Shown: in pieces, positions 27,964-37,025 of the stretch
Layout: every line of letters starts with the position of its first letter
Position numbering within the stretch: position 1 is the stretch's first letter
From: Methanosarcina horonobensis HB-1 = JCM 15518
GTDB taxonomy: Archaea > Halobacteriota > Methanosarcinia > Methanosarcinales > Methanosarcinaceae
DNA length: 64,000 nucleotides
Direction: 5' to 3'
Assembly: GCF_000970285.1 (NCBI RefSeq)
Contig: NZ_CP009516.1
Coordinates: forward strand, 2,273,036-2,337,035
Notes under the pieces: generated by a model
What the model was told of the DNA's origin: nothing
Database searches by the model: none
What the model saw: only the letters and a program-made list of their open reading frames with translations
Translations under genes and position numbers: made by a program

Positions 27964-28556
27964 TTCTATACCTCTTTTCGTGTTGATATTGTCAATATTT
28001 TGATTGTCAATGTGGCCGATCATCGGAAAGTCAAAGGGAAGAAAAGATTCCATTTGTGCATATTTGCGGATTCTTTTTTCCCCAGATTTCGATCCCACTT
28101 ATGGATTTTTGTCTTCGCACCATTTGTGGTGATCTTTCCCCACTCCCGCTGATCTGAGCTATTCTCTCTTATGAGTTTTTTGAAGATAGTTATTTGTGGA
28201 TTAGCGGAAGTTTGGGCAGTTAACGGGACATTAAACGCTGTCAAGAAGCTTTCTAACTCTATATGGTGGTAATGGAAGTTTCTATCGGACTGCTGCAAAA
28301 AAAGGTACATTACTTGATTTATCTAAGGCATATTATAACTCTTATATTTAAAGAACAGATATCTTTATATAGTTTTTAATGACGACGTAAGTCTAACATG
28401 CAAAAATTTGTTCTGGATATGCCTTACATCCAGGAAGAAAAATAATTAAAATTTGGAAAAGTAACGGTAAAGAGTTTTTGCTCCGATAATAGTTGATTAC
28501 CATTATCAGTAAATCTTCAGTCTGTATGTGGATACACAGCATACTTTGAGAAAGAT
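27964..28556. other. Intergenic region between TasA-like gene and its regulator
   Basis: No supported gene. It must contain the promoter of the 27298-27963 gene. AT-rich with a TTTATATAG TATA-like sequence near 28363-28372. Confidence 0.45.
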
Positions 28557-29096
28557 CTATTCTTCAAGTTTTTGAGTGTGGAGTTGATGGACTGTTGAGG
28601 AGGCTAAAAAGGCCAAGCTTATAAAAAGCATCCATTGAGAGCTTGAGATCCATTCGATAACCTCTTCATGGATTATTACACTACCGAGAATGGTAAAAAC
28701 GCTGAAACCCAGGTAAAATTGGCTCCATGGAATGTCGCCTTTTTTGACGGTTTCCATGTATATATCAAAATTGCGAGATGCAGGAAGAAGTTCCACACTT
28801 TCCTTTTCTCTATTATAGACTATTACTCCCAGACTTTCCATTTTAGGAATGTGGGTTTGGATCAAAGATACATATATACTTTTTCGTATACTGCTTTTAG
28901 GTTCTTCAATTCCGGATTCTAGGCGTGCTATTTCTTCAGAAAGGGAGCGTACACTCTGGCTTCCTTTGTTGTGAAGAATTTCGAGAACATACCTTCTTCG
29001 ATCGTTCTGAAGAACTCCGAAAATATCGCTCTTCGGCAACTGCGCGTATTGGAAATTTGTTTTGATATCTATCGCATCAATTTCCTTCCCGTTCAT
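28557..29096 (-). CDS. Membrane-anchored winged-helix regulator (DUF7344-like)
   Basis: 179 residues. The N-terminal winged helix starts at about residue 22 (DIFGVLQNDRRRYVLEILHN), and continues with the recognition helix region SIRKSIYVSLIQTHIPKMES and LGVIVYNREKESV as wing. Two membrane helices follow (about 125-145 and 150-168). This composition matches archaeal DUF7344-type regulators (from memory). GGGAGAT precedes ATG. Being the last gene of the SipW/TasA cluster on the same strand, it is a candidate regulator of that cluster, sensing at the membrane. Confidence 0.75.
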   Translation of the reverse strand: MNGKEIDAIDIKTNFQYAQLPKSDIFGVLQNDRRRYVLEILHNKGSQSVRSLSEEIARLESGIEEPKSSIRKSIYVSLIQTHIPKMESLGVIVYNREKESVELLPASRNFDIYMETVKKGDIPWSQFYLGFSVFTILGSVIIHEEVIEWISSSQWMLFISLAFLASSTVHQLHTQKLEE

Positions 29097-29593
29097 AAAA
29101 TATCTCCCAAAGTATTTAAGTTACTTCCAAAGATATTATTTTTTCATCAATTATTAAATAAATATTTTAATCGTTTTACTTTTGAATTAACGTATTATTA
29201 AAGTTTAATATCGCAAAGAACTTAATAAATTATTTATTAAACTAGGATGTTCAACTATAAAAATTGTATCAATTTTCAAAAGCTTTCCAGAATAATTCAA
29301 AATTTTATTTTTTTGTTCCCGCATTTACTTTATATTAAAAAACTCTAATATATATCCTATTAATATAAAGTTCAGACTGGAACTGCCTGAAAATTAAAAT
29401 TTAGATCATTAACAAAGGTCCAGAAATTTTCTATAGAGATTCTTAATTTACTACAAATTATTTCCATCATTTTTTGTTGATGTTCATTATACAAAGGATT
29501 AATCTCTTTTTCCAGTATTTAAAAGAAAGAAAGCGCCAGAATAGAAGATTTGCTTGTACTTTATTACTAATGGAGCGCAGAGGGTCACGAATA

Positions 29594-30271
29594 CCCCGTC
29601 CTTCAGGTCGGGGATGAAGTGAACCCTCGCCTCTTCGTTTTTTCACTTTAATTATCTAAATCCTCACTTTTTTTGTAAAATAAGGTTTTTTTGGCACCAT
29701 AACCAGAGGTGGTGCCAGCCACCTTTGGCTAGGATGTGATATAAGTTGGAATTACGCAGTTTTAGCCATGGCTATGGTCAGATTACTTACCACATCGTGT
29801 TGGTGCCTAAGTATCGATACAATATATTCTACAATAAGAGAATTAAAAAGGATTGCGAGTTGATTCTCAGTATAATTTGTGCTAAAAATGGCTACAAAAT
29901 ACATGCAATGGAAGTAGTAGATGATCATGTTCATTTGTTTCTTGAATTTCATCCAAGTAATTCTCTGTCAGAGGTAATTCAGTATTTGAAAGGAGGTAGT
30001 TCTTACAGCTTATTCAAGCTTCATCCTGATCTTAAAAAACGATATTGGGGTGGAAATCTATGGTCAAGTGGAAAGTTCTATCGATCCGTTGGAAACGTAA
30101 CTGCTGATACAATTAAGCATTACATTAAAGAATCGCAAGGAAAACCGAGTGAAGAGTCTCGATTGCATAGGTTCATGAGATCCAAGCAAAGAAGACTTGA
30201 TGATTTCTAATTACCAGAACAACCGGGCGGGCGGCCCGAAGCATACCCCATCCTTTAGGGTGGCCGCCCGC
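29594..30271 (+). mobile_element. IS200-type element with tnpA only
   Basis: The gene is flanked by subterminal hairpins. On the left is CCCCG-tccttcaggt-CGGGG (29594-29613). On the right is a perfect 10-bp inverted repeat, GCGGGCGGCC (30227-30236) against GGCCGCCCGC (30262-30271). Such hairpins are the sites bound by Y1 transposases. Exact cleavage ends are not determined. Confidence 0.8.
29746..30210 (+). CDS. tnpA: Y1 (HUH) transposase TnpA, IS200/IS605 family
   Basis: 154 residues, full length for the family. The HUH pair is in DDHVHLFLEF (about residues 61-70) and the catalytic Tyr in NVTADTIKHYIKESQG (about 127). The palindrome-binding basic C-terminus is present. All active residues are intact, so this could be active and could also mobilise in trans the tnpB-only element at 7898-9249. 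TTG/ATG choice is uncertain by a few residues. Confidence 0.92.
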   Translation: MELRSFSHGYGQITYHIVLVPKYRYNIFYNKRIKKDCELILSIICAKNGYKIHAMEVVDDHVHLFLEFHPSNSLSEVIQYLKGGSSYSLFKLHPDLKKRYWGGNLWSSGKFYRSVGNVTADTIKHYIKESQGKPSEESRLHRFMRSKQRRLDDF

Positions 30272-30532
30272 AATTTGATTTCATTGTATTCAGACAGGAG
30301 GTCATGTTAAGAAGAGTAATCGAATTTGATATGCTCGTAGTGAGCTTTCAACTGTCTACTCTGATTATCTGTAGGTGTAGTTCTGTATATGTAATTTACC
30401 TGTCTTTTCCAGGTGTGCCATTATTAAAAAAAGCGTTTCAAGTGTTTAAATTTCCTTTATAGAATTGTTAGGAAAATAAATACAACCATCTTTTAAGGCT
30501 ATTTGTACTCTTATACTAAATATTTTAAACTT

Positions 30533-30730
30533 TTATCCATCGGATGAGTTGATACCTCCTTCTGCCTCCATAATTTTTAAACTTGCAATAAATCTAGGAC
30601 AATCGGAAAACTTTTCTCCAATACAATATTTAGATCTGTCTTCTTCAGTTGTTTTGTAATAACCGGGACCAGCTATACATTTATCGGGATTGATACCCGC
30701 AGATAAAACTTCGAGGTAGTTACATTGCAT
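30533..30730 (-). CDS. Small cysteine-containing protein, likely metal-binding
   Basis: 65 residues: MQCNYLEVLSAGINPDKCIA, then KYCIGEKFSDCPRF near the middle. The four or five cysteines in a C-x-C/CPRF-type arrangement recall small Fe-S or zinc proteins seen in methanogens. It starts 6 bp after the stop of another small gene (30737-30916), which suggests an operon. Function not known. Confidence 0.55.
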   Translation of the reverse strand: MQCNYLEVLSAGINPDKCIAGPGYYKTTEEDRSKYCIGEKFSDCPRFIASLKIMEAEGGINSSDG

Positions 30731-30736
30731 GTTATA

Positions 30737-30916
30737 TCACTTATCAGCGTTTAATAGAATTTGAAACAGCTTTATGAACTCTGAATCCAACATAATTGAA
30801 TGCAACTCATTGTATAAATAAATTTCAACAGTTTGTCTTGAGATAATGTCTGTTATTGAGCAGGATAATCCGTAACTATCTGTATGTTCTTCTCGAAAGG
30901 TTAGGTCTTCCCACAT
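30737..30916 (-). CDS. Small conserved-looking protein upstream of Cys protein
   Basis: A 59-residue open frame, starting at the ATG at 30916, reads MWEDLTFREEHTDSYGLSCS, then DIISRQTVEIYLYNELHSIM and ends FQILLNADK. The mixed hydrophobic/acidic pattern is protein-like, and its stop is 6 bp before the next start (30730), with AAGTGAT between them. No family was recognised. Confidence 0.42.
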   Translation of the reverse strand: MWEDLTFREEHTDSYGLSCSITDIISRQTVEIYLYNELHSIMLDSEFIKLFQILLNADK

Positions 30917-31593
30917 TTTAAAGTCAAGTCAAAAAATAATTATTTCCCGAAAACTACTCTGCTTCCGCTTAATGTTTGTAATAGATTAATTTAAAAAGAC
31001 GTAATAATAACGTCTTTTTTATGAAAAATTCTTTGATAAAAAGAAGTTATTTATAAGAGAAGGGTTAATCTTTCTTGGGGCAAACTGAAAAAAAATAGAG
31101 TGTTAAGATCTTTTATCTCTTTGTTTGTGACCTCCTGACATAAATGAATGATATGAAATCAGTTTGCCCCTTTCTTCTTTTGTGTTGACATCTAAATGAT
31201 TTCGATCCTGATAGTACAAAAACTTTTTACAAAGTAAGTTCTCATAGTCTGAAGACATACTTAAAAAACCAAACATTTGTTACCTTCTTTAGACCCCTTT
31301 AATATTGTGGTTTCGCTTCTAGATCATGCTTTTCTGTACTTTTTAGGTTATTATGATTATGGTGAAGATCCTGCATCTTTTAAATTATCCTCAAATTACC
31401 TTAATAATACTTGAGATACTTTGACATTTGAGTAAGGAAGTAATGGAGAAATGTTAGTCCATCATCTTTTTGAATATATTTTTCTCCTATTGGATCGCTG
31501 TTCACTCAAAAACATTGGATGTTTGAGATACTCAATCTTAGTTTCAAAAATGAAAACCATTCTAAACCCTCTACAGTTTTTTTCTAAAATACC
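30917..31593. other. AT-rich intergenic region with a wide inverted repeat
   Basis: No gene supported. A perfect 12-bp inverted repeat lies at 31077-31170. Confidence 0.5.
31077..31170. repeat. 12-bp inverted repeat around a 70-bp AT-rich core
   Basis: GGGGCAAACTGA (31077-31088) and TCAGTTTGCCCC (31159-31170) are perfect inverted copies. They could fold as a hairpin in RNA or be the ends of a small non-autonomous element. No target duplication was found by eye. Confidence 0.6.
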
Positions 31594-31767
31594 ATAAAAG
31601 CAATCATTAAATACGCAGGGGACGGTATAGACGACGTGAGAAGAGAGGCCATTGATATCTACGATCATATGGATAAGAAGGAGTTGAAGGAAAACTATCT
31701 GGCTCATATACCGCAGCTAAGGGATATAAGCCCTAATTTAACTGTACCTACCATCATTATTTCATAA
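31594..31767 (+). pseudogene. 5'-truncated gene fragment of unknown family
   Basis: The frame reads AIIKYAGDGIDDVRREAIDI, then YDHMDKKELKENYLAHIPQL and RDISPNLTVPTIIIS before a stop. Composition is clearly coding, but an in-frame stop sits just upstream and no start or ribosome site exists. It appears to be the leftover of a larger gene. Confidence 0.5.
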
Positions 31768-31810
31768 GATATAGAATTAAGTTAGAAGTATCAAGCGGTA
31801 ATATCTGGAT

Positions 31811-32722
31811 ATGTATTGGCTTATTTATGCGTTTTCCGGGCCCGTTCTGTGGGCGCTATCCACACACATCGATAAGTATCTGGTGGAACGCTATTTCAAA
31901 CAGGGAAGCGTGGCGGTGCTGATGGTCTTTACTGCGATCATCGGTGCTCTTGCCTTGCCCTTTGTCTGGCTTTTCCATCCTGGCGTAGTTGCATTGGACC
32001 CCGAATCTATGGTGATCATAGCAGCTTCGGGAATCCTTTACATGAGTGCGATCTATTTCTACCTCCAGGCATTGCAGACAGAGGAAGCATCAACGATCGC
32101 ACCATTCTTCCAGGCGGCAGGAGTCTTCGGGCTTATCCTGGGATATTTCATCCTTGGGGAACAAATTTCTTATTCTCAAATCATCGGCGTTTTGCTGATC
32201 ATTGCCGGATCGATTGTCCTTTCTTTGAGGTTTGGGCAAGGCACCAGCCGCGTTAAAAAACAGCTGGTTGTTTTGATGCTCCTTTGTGCCCTGGCGATTT
32301 CGCTGGGTTCTCTTATTTTTAAATTCTATGCTGTACGTGACGAATTCTGGACTACCACCTTCTGGAACTTCTTTGGCCAGGCATTGTTTGGAGTGATTTT
32401 AATGTTGGCTGCCGAAAACCGCAAACAATTTTCAGAAATGATTCATGCCAATGCAGGAGCTTTGCTTTCTGTGAATATGGCAAATGAACTGATTAACCTG
32501 GGTGGCAACCTGGGTGTGCGCTACACGCTTCTTCTAGCGCCCCTGGGAGTCGTGCAGGCTATTTCCAGTACAACTTCATTTTTCGTTCTCTTCTTCGGCG
32601 TCATCCTTTCGCTCTTTTTCCCGAATCTCGCAAGAGAGGAGATCAGCATTGGCAGCCTCATGCAAAAAATCATAGCCACTACCCTTGTTATTGCTGGAGT
32701 TCTATTGATCAGCATGCAATAG
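31811..32722 (+). CDS. EamA/DMT family permease
   Basis: 303 residues with about ten helices and the twofold EamA pattern: the first repeat ends with FILGEQISYSQIIGVLLIIA, and the second in the C-terminal half. A drug/metabolite transporter; substrate unknown. The base composition is richer in G and C than its neighbours and no Shine-Dalgarno site is visible, so it may have been acquired, together with the next gene. It follows a truncated gene fragment. Confidence 0.85.
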   Translation: MYWLIYAFSGPVLWALSTHIDKYLVERYFKQGSVAVLMVFTAIIGALALPFVWLFHPGVVALDPESMVIIAASGILYMSAIYFYLQALQTEEASTIAPFFQAAGVFGLILGYFILGEQISYSQIIGVLLIIAGSIVLSLRFGQGTSRVKKQLVVLMLLCALAISLGSLIFKFYAVRDEFWTTTFWNFFGQALFGVILMLAAENRKQFSEMIHANAGALLSVNMANELINLGGNLGVRYTLLLAPLGVVQAISSTTSFFVLFFGVILSLFFPNLAREEISIGSLMQKIIATTLVIAGVLLISMQ

Positions 32723-32848
32723 TGGCAAATTATTCAAGTGGGTACTCAGGAATATGCCGACAGTCTCGGGTGATGTAATTATCCATATACGAGGAATAAA
32801 TGTTATCGAACATTCTCGCAAGTTTTTTAAGCTGTCATTTAGTATTTA

Positions 32849-33736
32849 ATGCGCATGCCCTTGCTAAATCTATGCTTTCTCGCCTTCGAGATTCTGGTTT
32901 TAGTGCTCTTTCTGGCCTGTCTGCAAAATGCATGGCAACGAGGCTCTTGGGTAGCCTGGCAACTTCTTGCCGGGGTGCTCTTCGGCTTGCTGCTGGAATG
33001 GGCTACAATCCAACAGCTCAACGCCTACGAGTACGGATGCTTTTTGGTAATGCTTGGGCCTGTCCCTGTGGTCATTGGGGTGGCCTGGGGAACTATCATC
33101 TATAGCGTTCGCTCCTTTTCCGATAAAACTAATCTTCCAGAATGGGCACGACCGGTGCTCGATGGCCTGATGGCCTTGAACATCGACCTTTCCATGGATG
33201 CAATAGCCATCCGCCTGGGCATGTGGGATTGGGGAAATGGTTTTGATTATCAGTACTTCGGTGTTCCTTACAACAACTTCTGGGCATGGTTCTGGGTTGT
33301 GTTCTCATTTTCAGCAAGCCTTCGATTACTATCAAAGCTCCCTGGCTTCTGGGGACGTTGGTTCTCCCCTGCAGGAGTTATAATCTGCGGCACTGCGGGC
33401 GTGCTTATTACCAACGAGCTCATTACCAACATTTCCAATGACCTGATACATTATGCTACTATCATTACAGTCTTAGGAGGTGCTCTGCTATTGATTTTGG
33501 CACTACGCCCAGAAGTCTCGATCCAGTCTCAGGCTGCATTTGTCTTTCTTGTGCCTCTCGGATTTCATGCTTATTTCCTGATAGCAGGATTAGTTTCAAG
33601 CGCCATCCTTGACCCGCCCTTTTTGCTAGTGGTAAGTATGGTTATGAGCATAATAGCACTATGGCTTCATCGTGATGCTCTAAATTACTGGTATCGGTCT
33701 AAATATGTCACTTATATTTTAAATAAAATTTTTTAG
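32849..33736 (+). CDS. Carotenoid-biosynthesis-like (PF04240/CruF-type) membrane protein
   Basis: 295 residues with eight or so helices. The middle region PVLDGLMALNIDLSMDAIAI then GMWDWGN and YFGVPYNNFWAWFWVVF fits the Caroten_synth (PF04240, CruF-like) family, in which hydratases act on carotenoid ends; related proteins in methanogens have no proven substrate. The first 60 residues overlap another frame without consequences. It lies 126 bp after the DMT permease in DNA of similar composition, suggesting joint transfer. Role in a methanogen is uncertain. Confidence 0.55.
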   Translation: MRMPLLNLCFLAFEILVLVLFLACLQNAWQRGSWVAWQLLAGVLFGLLLEWATIQQLNAYEYGCFLVMLGPVPVVIGVAWGTIIYSVRSFSDKTNLPEWARPVLDGLMALNIDLSMDAIAIRLGMWDWGNGFDYQYFGVPYNNFWAWFWVVFSFSASLRLLSKLPGFWGRWFSPAGVIICGTAGVLITNELITNISNDLIHYATIITVLGGALLLILALRPEVSIQSQAAFVFLVPLGFHAYFLIAGLVSSAILDPPFLLVVSMVMSIIALWLHRDALNYWYRSKYVTYILNKIF

Positions 33737-34243
33737 TCACTAAGAAATAAACCTTAATCTTCCTTTTTTTCTCTTAACTCTCAAGAAAAATTGTTTTATA
33801 GATTGACAGCCTGATATTTTCTGACACGTTCTTTAATATTCAGGATGTCCGGCAAGGTCAAAGGCACCACGTTCAGAATCTATTCTCGTAGGAGTTCGTG
33901 CATTCAAATCGCATCTCTTGAACTAATTCTTCAGGATATAGAAATCTCAAAAAAGTGTACGTTTTTGTAGAGAATGCACAAAACCCTAATTTTCTAAAAG
34001 TTGCCTTAACTAAAAATATATTTTGTAATATCTGCTTAATAAAGAGTTAATTTTTTTGTACGCATGTGTAAGAAATTTACACTATTTATTCTTGGAGAGT
34101 ATCCTTAACAAAATAAATGATTATTTTATAGTAATTACATAATGAAAACATAGTTTGAAGAAAAAATTAATGAGAAGTACTTTCCGTTTCTCACAGTGCT
34201 TCCCATCCTCTCTTGCCCATCCCTCTTGTTTACACTTGTCAGA
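33737..34243. other. Intergenic region, possible gene debris
   Basis: No intact gene. On the minus strand around 33835-33900 a short stretch reads ARTPTRIDSERGAFDLAGHP and ends EY-stop, which looks like a gene end without a body. Otherwise AT-rich. Confidence 0.35.
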
Positions 34244-34879
34244 TCAGTATCGTTTACACTCGTTAATATTGTTTACACTTGTATTATTGTTCACACTTTC
34301 GTTTAATTTCGCTTCGAAATAACCGGCAGTTACCTCATTCTTATGTGCTGCGAAGGCAGCTAAGACTTCCTGTTTTTCTCGTTCAGGAACATTGTAGTAG
34401 TCAAGTGATTCTTCGAGATCTGCTGCGACCGCATCGAACTCCTCAGGTGAGATTCGCAAGTCACGATGAGCATCTGCAAGGTTTTTGCCTGTATAGTTGA
34501 ATGGTCCACCTGACACTGCGGCAACCCATAGAGTTCTCATGAATTTGAGGCCTGGCAATCTATTTAATTTATTGTTGTGCCAATCCCTTAGGGCAGGGTT
34601 TTTTGAATTTTTGCCAGCAACCGTATCGTTCACAACTGTATCGCTGAAACGATTCACTACCAATGCGATGGCATAGATCCCACCAAGACGTTCATACAAA
34701 GATTTTTCTTGTTTCCCCTCATTCTTTACTTCCTTACACGTCTCGTTTACTACTTTATCTTCCGTATCATCAAGCTCTCCGCCATTAGCATATGCTGCAC
34801 TTACTGCCGTATCAGTCAATGACACTAAAAAACAGACTGCCAGCAAAATAGCTATTGCCCTTTTGATTTGACTTTTCAT
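34244..34879 (-). CDS. Exported group I truncated haemoglobin
   Basis: 211 residues from the ATG at 34879. Residues 1-30 are a signal peptide (KRAIAILLAVCFLVSLTDTA, cut near VSAA). Residues about 58-185 form a truncated globin: SLYERLGGIYAIALVVNRFS, GGPFNYTGKNLADAHRDLRI with the proximal His at about 138, then EEFDAVAADLEESLDYYNV. The linker and the C-terminal tail are Asn-rich with N-x-S/T sites. Group I trHbs bind O2, NO or CO. An exported one in a strict anaerobe suggests NO or oxygen detoxification outside the membrane. The frame is open further upstream, where it continues into a broken membrane-protein gene. Confidence 0.82.
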   Translation of the reverse strand: MKSQIKRAIAILLAVCFLVSLTDTAVSAAYANGGELDDTEDKVVNETCKEVKNEGKQEKSLYERLGGIYAIALVVNRFSDTVVNDTVAGKNSKNPALRDWHNNKLNRLPGLKFMRTLWVAAVSGGPFNYTGKNLADAHRDLRISPEEFDAVAADLEESLDYYNVPEREKQEVLAAFAAHKNEVTAGYFEAKLNESVNNNTSVNNINECKRY

Positions 34880-35208
34880 ATCTACACCCCATATTTTCCA
34901 CTTCCATTGATTGGTAACGAATAGGATTCCAGTGATAATTGTCACAATACCGAGAAGCATGTGAAGGCTCAGAACCCAGTTGTAATAGGGTAGTGTAAGG
35001 CCTCTTGTCTGTTATACAGCATGTAAAATACTGCAGGCAATGCCAGACAAAAAGCAACTGATGCGATTTTCCCATGGCTGGCTATGCTTTTTTTTCTCCT
35101 GTAAACCGCATGTATAAGAAATAAAAAAGCTGAGATCTGAATCAGTAGTGAGAGGTCAGACGGCATAAAGGGTCTTGAGCCTGAAAACATTTTACCTTCC
35201 GCCGACAT
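34880..35208 (-). pseudogene. Frameshifted small membrane protein (DUF420-like)
   Basis: The first frame (35208-34972) gives two helices and RQEALHYPI. A shift of one base then gives YYNWVLSLHMLLGIVTIITG and NQWKWKIWGV. Together they form a plausible four-helix protein with the heme-protein-like H...H spacing of DUF420. The break is at TACCCTATTAC near 34995: one inserted base would restore Y-P-Y-Y-N-W. Restored, it would run directly into the globin reading frame. Confidence 0.55.
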
Positions 35209-35445
35209 TTTTTCAAATATTATTCAAAATTATCTTGAACCTGTTTACAATTAAAAAGTACTATAAAAATCACAAAACGTGATAGGGATTACTATGCATA
35301 TATTTCTACCTCATAACTTTACAATATCAGTCTCCCAGAGACAATTACAAAAAAAATGTAATATAGAATTCTTTGTTGAATGAAGGCATTTCTTATCATT
35401 GATCAACAAAGAAAGATTGTAATTAACTGAGAGGAATTATCATAA

Positions 35446-35772
35446 TCAAACTGCTTTACCGTTCTGGCAGAAATACATCGAAGGAGTGCCGTCTCCGAGA
35501 TTGTATTCTTTCCAGACAGCGCAGGTGTAACATATGCATTGTTCTTTAGGGTTAAGATCCTGACAGGTAGCTTTACCCGTTGAACAGTATATTCCTGGGA
35601 CGTTCTGAGGTTCAGGAACCTCTCCTTCTCGTGCACTTTCCAATTCCTTTGTTAAGCTGTTAAGTTTATCCTTTGCACATTTGCTGTCAGCCTGGACAGG
35701 ACATTTTGGGCACATACATTTTTTTATATTTTCTCTAGTGTACGGAACTTTCGAATTACCACTCGTATTCAT
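35446..35772 (-). CDS. DUF2769 cysteine-rich protein
   Basis: 108 residues. VPYTRENIKKCMCPKCPVQ, then SKCAKDK, then GIYCSTGKATCQDL and CICYTCAVWKEYNL, ending with MYFCQNG. This cysteine layout is that of DUF2769, a family frequent in Methanosarcina and other anaerobes. With about twelve Cys, Fe-S or zinc binding is likely; it has no signal peptide. Biochemical role not established. Confidence 0.85.
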   Translation of the reverse strand: MNTSGNSKVPYTRENIKKCMCPKCPVQADSKCAKDKLNSLTKELESAREGEVPEPQNVPGIYCSTGKATCQDLNPKEQCICYTCAVWKEYNLGDGTPSMYFCQNGKAV

Positions 35773-36026
35773 TTTATCCCCCGAATTACATTAATGAAAA
35801 AATATTCATTTCATATCTTGGGTTTAGAACATAAAAGCCTTTTCAGTTTTTAAAAGACTTTTCAGTTTTCGGAAAGATTATAACTTATGCGGGGACTGAA
35901 AAAGCAGTTTTTTACATGCTGGTAAATTCGACCGCGTAAATCCTGTTGCATACCTGTATTATATATCAGTTTATCTAAATTATACAAAGATCGATTTTCG
36001 AATAATATCGATTGGTGAGGGATAAA

Positions 36027-36725
36027 ATGATTTTTAAAACAAATGTAATTGAGACTGTTCAGAGAACACCTGATATAAAGAGCATAAGATTTGAGAAGCC
36101 TCAGGGATTTCATTACCTTGCAGGCCAGTATATATTCGTGACTCTGGGTAACGGTCCTGACCAGATGACAAAACACTTTACATTGTCCAGTAGCCCTACT
36201 GAAGGCTTTCTCGAGATTACCAAGAGACTGACAGGCCATCCCTTTGCAAATGCTCTGGCAAGCCTGAGTTCAGGTGATAAGGTTTCTATGATGGGAGCTT
36301 ATGGCGATTTCACCTTCCAGGGCGAGTATGATAAGGTAGGCATGCTGTCAGGAGGTATAGGTATAACTCCATTACGAAGTATGATCAAATACTCAATCGA
36401 TAAGAAGCTAAGTGTTAACATAATCCTGCTTTACTCCAATAGATTTGAGGATGATATAGCCTTCAGAAATGAACTGAAGAATATGCAGACTGAAAACTCA
36501 AACATAAAAGTAGTTGAAACAATTACCAAACCCGGTCCAGACTGGAAAGGGGAGTCAGGAAGAATCAATGCTGAGATGATTAAAAAATTTATGCCGGATT
36601 ATATGGAAAGCACATTCTACTCAAGTGGCCCACAGAAGATGGTAGATGCAATGGTCTCTCTTTTAAAGGAGCTGGGAGTTCCGGAGAAGCAGATTAGGCA
36701 AGAATACTTTCCCGGCTATGATTGA
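36027..36725 (+). CDS. FAD/NAD(P)H oxidoreductase of ferredoxin reductase (FNR) family
   Basis: About 232 residues. The FAD domain has HFTLSSSPTEGFLEIT (the R-x-Y-S/T-like isoalloxazine loop in variant form, about residues 52-67), and the NAD(P) domain has MLSGGIGITPLRSMI (about 112-126) and STFYSSGPQKMVDAM near the end. There is no attached 2Fe-2S domain, so a separate carrier is needed; the Rieske protein at 37026 is a candidate. The ATG at 36027 is preferred because GGTGAGG lies 6 bases upstream. Confidence 0.85.
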   Translation: MIFKTNVIETVQRTPDIKSIRFEKPQGFHYLAGQYIFVTLGNGPDQMTKHFTLSSSPTEGFLEITKRLTGHPFANALASLSSGDKVSMMGAYGDFTFQGEYDKVGMLSGGIGITPLRSMIKYSIDKKLSVNIILLYSNRFEDDIAFRNELKNMQTENSNIKVVETITKPGPDWKGESGRINAEMIKKFMPDYMESTFYSSGPQKMVDAMVSLLKELGVPEKQIRQEYFPGYD

Positions 36726-36787
36726 TTTGCAAGCAAAATCTTCAAAAAGAATCAAGGCTTCAAAGCCTCATTATCTCGGGTTCTGCC

Positions 36788-36922
36788 TTAATTCCCTCCT
36801 TTGTTCTTGATTTGATATGTGCCATTGCCTATGATGTTTCCCTTTCCAGAAATACTATGCAATCCGCAATTTTTGTTTGGACAGAAAATATTAGTGAATT
36901 TTGGTTTTTGTCCTCTTTTTCC
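36788..36922 (-). pseudogene. Transposase N-terminal fragment with zinc ribbon
   Basis: The minus strand reads GKRGQKPKFTNIFCPNKNCG, LHSISGKGNIIGNGTYQIKN and KGGN before a stop. This is the N-terminal zinc-ribbon part of an IS1-like archaeal transposase (C-P-N-K-x-C, G-N-G-T-Y). The rest is missing; it interrupts the gap between the reductase and the Rieske gene. Confidence 0.55.
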
Positions 36923-37025
36923 ATTAAATAGAATTACATCAGTTCTAATATACAACATCAACTAAATAATAAAGGAGCAACTAAATATGGATGAATGACA
37001 TTAATCGAGCTACTTTGGAAGCATA

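Noticed and set aside
27964-28098. 45-codon N-terminal extension of the TasA-like gene
   Set aside because: The extra residues do not resemble protein; the ATG at 27963 has GAGGT and gives a proper signal peptide.
36722-36931. 69-codon plus-strand frame after the flavin reductase
   Set aside because: The other strand clearly encodes a transposase zinc-ribbon fragment here.
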